Position numbers and translations under genes: made by a program. A stretch of DNA of 9,386 nucleotides from Anaerolineales bacterium (GTDB lineage Bacteria; Chloroflexota; Anaerolineae; Anaerolineales; E44-bin32). The notes below the pieces were generated by a model that saw only the letters and a list, made by a program, of their open reading frames with translations, was not told the DNA's origin and ran no database searches. Below, piece after piece: positions 6,712 through 9,386 of the stretch. Location of the stretch: assembly GCA_011772595.1 (NCBI GenBank), contig WVZH01000037.1, positions 17,060-26,445 on the forward strand, given 5' to 3'. The first letter of the stretch is position 1; each line of letters starts with the position of its first letter.

Positions 6712-7959
6712 ATGCGAGAGGCAGTGATTGTTGAGGCGGTTCGCACCCCGGTAGGGAGACATGGCGGGGCTTTGGCGACCGTTCGGCCGGACGACTTGGC
6801 TGCGCTGGTCATTAAAGAAGTCGTAGCTCGTGCCGAAATCGACCCGGACACCATCGAAGATGTATACCTTGGCTGCACGAATCAGGCGGGAGAGGATAAC
6901 AGGAATGTCGCTCGCATGTCGCTTCTGTTGGCAGGTCTGCCGTTCAGCGTTGCTGGAGTTACCCTCAATCGTCTTTGTGCATCAGGTTTGGATGCGATTA
7001 ACCAGGCCGCCCGGGCCATCAAATGTGGGGAGGGGGAGGTTTACATTGCTGGCGGAGTAGAGAGCATGAGCCGGGCGCCGTGGTCGGTTCCAAAAGCGGC
7101 GCGCCCCTTCCCCTGGGGAAACGTCACGATGTACGACACGACAATCGGTTGGCGATTCCCAAACCCCAAAATGGAAGAGGTCATCCCGCTTGAAGGCATG
7201 GGTGAGACCGCAGAGAACATCTATGATGAGACGGGCATTAGCCGCCAAGACCAGGATGCCTACGCATTGGAAAGCCAGCAGCGAGCGGCAGCGGCCATCG
7301 AAACCGGGCGTTTTAAAGACGAGATCGTGCCCGTTCCCGTCCCCCAGCGCAAGGGCCCCGCAGTACTTGTTGACACCGACGAACATCCTCGCATCGAGGT
7401 CGAAGCGGATGGCAAGGTAAAACTGGCAACGAGCGCAGAACAATTAGGACGACTGCGCCCAGCGTTTCGCAGCGACGGCACCGTAACCGCCGGGAACGCC
7501 AGCGGCATCAATGACGGTGCCGCAGCCTTGCTCCTGATGTCGGAAGACAAGGCAAAAGAGGTGGGAATGAAGCCAATGGCACGTTGGGTCGCCTCAGCCA
7601 TCGCAGGCGTAGATCCGCGTACGATGGGGTATGGTCCCATTCCCGCAACACGCAAGGCATTGCAAAGAGCCGGACTGACAATTGATGACATAGATCTGAT
7701 TGAGTTGAACGAGGCCTTTGCTATTCAGGCACTGGCCTGCATTAGGGAGTTGGGATTGGACGTGTCCAAGACCAACGTGAACGGTGGAGCCGTGGCCCTG
7801 GGACACCCGCTTGGCTGCACCGGGGCACGATTAATGGTCACACTATTACATGAGATGCGAAGGCGTGCGGCAGCAGGGGAGAACATGCGCTACGGTTTGG
7901 CGACACTTTGTGTCGGGATTGGCCAGGGATGCGCAACCATTGTCGAGCGCGTAGCGTAG
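6712..7959 (+). CDS. Thiolase (acetyl-CoA acyltransferase, resembling the PcaF/PaaJ beta-ketoadipyl-CoA type)
   Basis: The 415-residue thiolase cleaves a 3-ketoacyl-CoA with CoA to give acetyl-CoA and a shortened acyl-CoA, or runs in reverse. The nucleophile Cys89 lies in [24 protein letters not shown] (114-124) is a thiolase signature. NEAF (333-336), His365 in [11 protein letters not shown] and Cys400 in [11 protein letters not shown] complete the active site. [13 protein letters not shown] (58-70) and [12 protein letters not shown] (141-152) resemble beta-ketoadipyl-CoA thiolases, suggesting a dicarboxylic or ring-derived substrate; this rests on recalled family motifs. The ATG at 6712 follows AAGGAGG (6701-6707). 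An earlier in-frame TTG at 6688 lies within the repeat arm and is rejected. Only 12 bases separate its stop from the SDR gene, so the two are co-transcribed. A generic acetyl-CoA acetyltransferase is the main alternative. Confidence 0.93.
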   Translation: MREAVIVEAVRTPVGRHGGALATVRPDDLAALVIKEVVARAEIDPDTIEDVYLGCTNQAGEDNRNVARMSLLLAGLPFSVAGVTLNRLCASGLDAINQAARAIKCGEGEVYIAGGVESMSRAPWSVPKAARPFPWGNVTMYDTTIGWRFPNPKMEEVIPLEGMGETAENIYDETGISRQDQDAYALESQQRAAAAIETGRFKDEIVPVPVPQRKGPAVLVDTDEHPRIEVEADGKVKLATSAEQLGRLRPAFRSDGTVTAGNASGINDGAAALLLMSEDKAKEVGMKPMARWVASAIAGVDPRTMGYGPIPATRKALQRAGLTIDDIDLIELNEAFAIQALACIRELGLDVSKTNVNGGAVALGHPLGCTGARLMVTLLHEMRRRAAAGENMRYGLATLCVGIGQGCATIVERVA

Positions 7960-7971
7960 GAGAATACAAGC

Positions 7972-8715
7972 ATGGAATTGGAAGGCAAAGTTGCCATTGT
8001 CACCGGCGGTACCCGAGGTATCGGTAAAGCCATCGTTCTCGACCTGGCCACCAATGGGGCTGATATTGCGCTTAATTATCGTCAGAGCGACGATCTGGCT
8101 AAGGAACTCGCAGAAACAATCACGGGAATGGGGAGACGCGCGTTGGTCGTTCAAGCCGACGTGTCCAGCTTTGACGACGCGCATGCGTTGGTGCAGAAAG
8201 TTCTGGATGAGTTTGGCCGAGTTGATATTCTCATCAACAACGCCGGAATGAATTGGGACGGTGTCGTCTGGAAGATGACCGAGGAACAGTGGGACAGGGT
8301 CATCAGCGTGGATTTGAAGGGTGCCTTCAATTACACCCGTGCGGTCACCCCCATCTTTCGCGAGCAGGGATCTGGCAAGATCGTCAACATCACTTCGATC
8401 AACGGCTTACGTGGCAAGTTCGGTCAGACCAATTACTCAGCTGCCAAAGCGGGAGTGATTGGGTTCACCAAAGCATGCGCTCGTGAATTGGGTCGCTACC
8501 ACGTAAATGTCAACGCAGTTGCGCCCGGTCTGATCGAGACAGAGATGGTCAAGGAAGCGCCAGAAAAAGTGCGTGAAATGGCCTTGGCGGAGATCGTCTT
8601 GGGGCGGCTTGGGCTTCCGGAGGAGGTGGCTTTTGTCGTCACCTTTCTCTGCAGCGAGAAGGGACGGCACATCACCGGCCAGGTCATTCAAGTGGATGGT
8701 GGGCAGTACATATGA
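7972..8715 (+). CDS. SDR family oxidoreductase (FabG-like 3-ketoacyl/3-hydroxyacyl dehydrogenase)
   Basis: This 247-residue classical short-chain dehydrogenase has the cofactor motif TGGTRGIG (11-18), NNAG (89-92), catalytic Ser142 and the YSAAK motif with Tyr155 and Lys159. APGLIETEM (184-192) follows, and the C-terminus ends GQVIQVDGGQYI, as in FabG-type enzymes. The fourth tetrad position, normally Asn in the NLxG-type motif, is Asp114 here (SVDLKGAFN). This is seen in some SDRs. Between a thiolase and an enoyl-CoA hydratase, the likely job is NAD(P)-linked oxidation of a 3-hydroxyacyl-CoA, replacing a FadB-type dehydrogenase. FabG-like ketoacyl reduction is the other possibility. GGAG lies at 7959-7962, about nine bases before the ATG, overlapping the thiolase stop by one base. 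Fold confident, substrate inferred from context. Confidence 0.92.
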   Translation: MELEGKVAIVTGGTRGIGKAIVLDLATNGADIALNYRQSDDLAKELAETITGMGRRALVVQADVSSFDDAHALVQKVLDEFGRVDILINNAGMNWDGVVWKMTEEQWDRVISVDLKGAFNYTRAVTPIFREQGSGKIVNITSINGLRGKFGQTNYSAAKAGVIGFTKACARELGRYHVNVNAVAPGLIETEMVKEAPEKVREMALAEIVLGRLGLPEEVAFVVTFLCSEKGRHITGQVIQVDGGQYI

Positions 8716-8716
8716 G

Positions 8717-8814
8717 TTCAGTAGTCAGTAATCAGTATGCAGTAGTCAGATATGTTTCCGCATTCATGCATCCTCCACACTCGAAAATCGTTTTACGGAT
8801 TACTGACTACTGAA
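8717..8814. repeat. TCAGTAG heptamer inverted-repeat element 2
   Basis: Five tandem units, TCAGTAG, TCAGTAA, TCAGTAT, GCAGTAG and TCAGATA, span 8718-8752. Bases 8717-8733 pair perfectly over 17 bp with 8798-8814 across a 64-base interior. The element starts two bases after the SDR stop codon and ends six bases before AAGGAG (8821-8826) of the hydratase gene. The interior is unlike that of element 1; only the heptamer arms are shared. Confidence 0.9.
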
Positions 8815-8832
8815 ACCTGAAAGGAGTTCACC

Positions 8833-9386
8833 ATGGAGTTCCAGCACATCAACTTCAAAAAACAAGACGGTGTGGCGACGATAACGCTTAATAAACCCCC
8901 ACTTAATGTACTCAACATCGCAATGATGCGTGAGATTAACGACGTTATAGAGGGGTTGGATAGTGAACCCTCGATCAAGGTGTTGGTCTTTGAAGCGGGC
9001 GAGGGGAGCAAAGCCTTCTCGGCTGGGGTTGATGTCTCCGAGCATACCGCTGACAAGGTAGACGAGATGATCGAGGTCTTTCATCGTATTTTCCGTTTGC
9101 TCAACAGGCTGGAGATACCAACGGTGGCAGTAGTGGATGGCGCCGCATTGGGTGGTGGCTGCGAGCTGGCGCTTTTCTGCGACATGATCATCGCCTCGGA
9201 GAAAGCCAGCTTTGGTCAGCCGGAGATTCAAGTGGGCGTCCTGCCCCCCATCGCAGTCGTGGCGCTTCCGGAGATCATCGGCCCCAAGAAGGCAATGGAG
9301 ATGGTGCTGACCGGTGAACGAATTAAAGCCGATGAGGCCGAACGGTTGGGATTGGTTAATAAGGTTGTGCCACCGGAAGAACTACA
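8833..9386 (+). CDS. Enoyl-CoA hydratase/isomerase family protein, 3'-truncated by window end
   Basis: About 184 residues are visible of a crotonase-fold enzyme, which usually has ~260. NKPPLNVLNIAMM (20-32) and the first oxyanion-hole segment AFSAGVDVSEHT (61-72) are clear. GAALGGGCELALFCD (104-118) holds the second oxyanion glycine and the first catalytic Glu. ASFGQPEIQVG (125-135) holds the second catalytic Glu, so hydration of an enoyl-CoA is expected. FSAGVDVSEHTADKVDEMIEVF resembles cyclohexa-1,5-dienecarbonyl-CoA hydratases of anaerobic benzoate degradation, but this is recalled similarity without alignment. The ATG at 8833 follows AAGGAG (8821-8826) by six bases. It belongs to the regulator-thiolase-SDR unit unless the repeat element interrupts transcription. 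The gene runs off the window end. Confidence 0.92.
   Translation, partial: MEFQHINFKKQDGVATITLNKPPLNVLNIAMMREINDVIEGLDSEPSIKVLVFEAGEGSKAFSAGVDVSEHTADKVDEMIEVFHRIFRLLNRLEIPTVAVVDGAALGGGCELALFCDMIIASEKASFGQPEIQVGVLPPIAVVALPEIIGPKKAMEMVLTGERIKADEAERLGLVNKVVPPEEL

Noticed and set aside
7260..7691. Minus-strand open frame of 143 codons within the thiolase gene
   Set aside because: It is antisense to conserved thiolase coding sequence and has a composition typical of a shadow frame.

Overview
The window is a bacterial catabolic gene cluster with every gene on the + strand and very little spacing. It encodes a complete acyl-CoA beta-oxidation set (acyl-CoA dehydrogenase, enoyl-CoA hydratase, SDR dehydrogenase, thiolase) around a four-subunit FixABCX-type electron-transfer flavoprotein system and a PaaX-family regulator. 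Base composition looks moderately G+C rich. Shine-Dalgarno sites are strong, and GTG and TTG starts are used. PaaX control, FixCXAB next to an acyl-CoA dehydrogenase, and intercistronic TCAGTAG heptamer repeats would fit a Chloroflexota-like or similar free-living heterotroph. That placement is a low-confidence inference; no marker gene is present.

Layout. Bases 1-663 are the 3' part of a class I SAM-dependent methyltransferase. After 22 bases comes an acyl-CoA dehydrogenase (686-1906), then a 137-base gap, then fixC (2044-3345), fixX (3357-3632), fixA/etfB (3645-4436) and fixB/etfA (4433-5404, ATGA overlap). A strong hairpin plus T-tract at 5447-5482 closes this transcription unit. A near-consensus sigma70-type promoter (5540-5567) then drives a second unit: the PaaX-family regulator (5694-6533, TTG start), a thiolase (6712-7959), an SDR (7972-8715) and an enoyl-CoA hydratase cut by the window end (8833-9386).

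How it works together. The hydratase, SDR and thiolase would carry an enoyl-CoA to the hydroxy- and ketoacyl-CoA and then cleave it. The dehydrogenase makes the enoyl-CoA and passes electrons to FixAB, and FixCX links that flavoprotein to quinone and an iron-sulfur carrier. The PaaX-type repressor would sense an acyl- or aryl-CoA. The thiolase resembles the beta-ketoadipyl-CoA (PcaF/PaaJ) type, and the hydratase resembles cyclohexadienoyl-CoA hydratases. A ring-derived or dicarboxylic CoA substrate is therefore plausible but unproven.

The least ordinary feature is a pair of inverted-repeat elements built from the heptamer TCAGTAG, at 6520-6698 and 8717-8814. Each fits exactly between the stop codon of one gene and the Shine-Dalgarno site of the next. 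The first one supplies the last codons and the stop of the regulator gene. Their arms are related but their interiors are not. I found no transposase, tRNA, rRNA, CRISPR array, toxin-antitoxin or defence genes. Apart from the repeats this is a recognisable metabolic locus.
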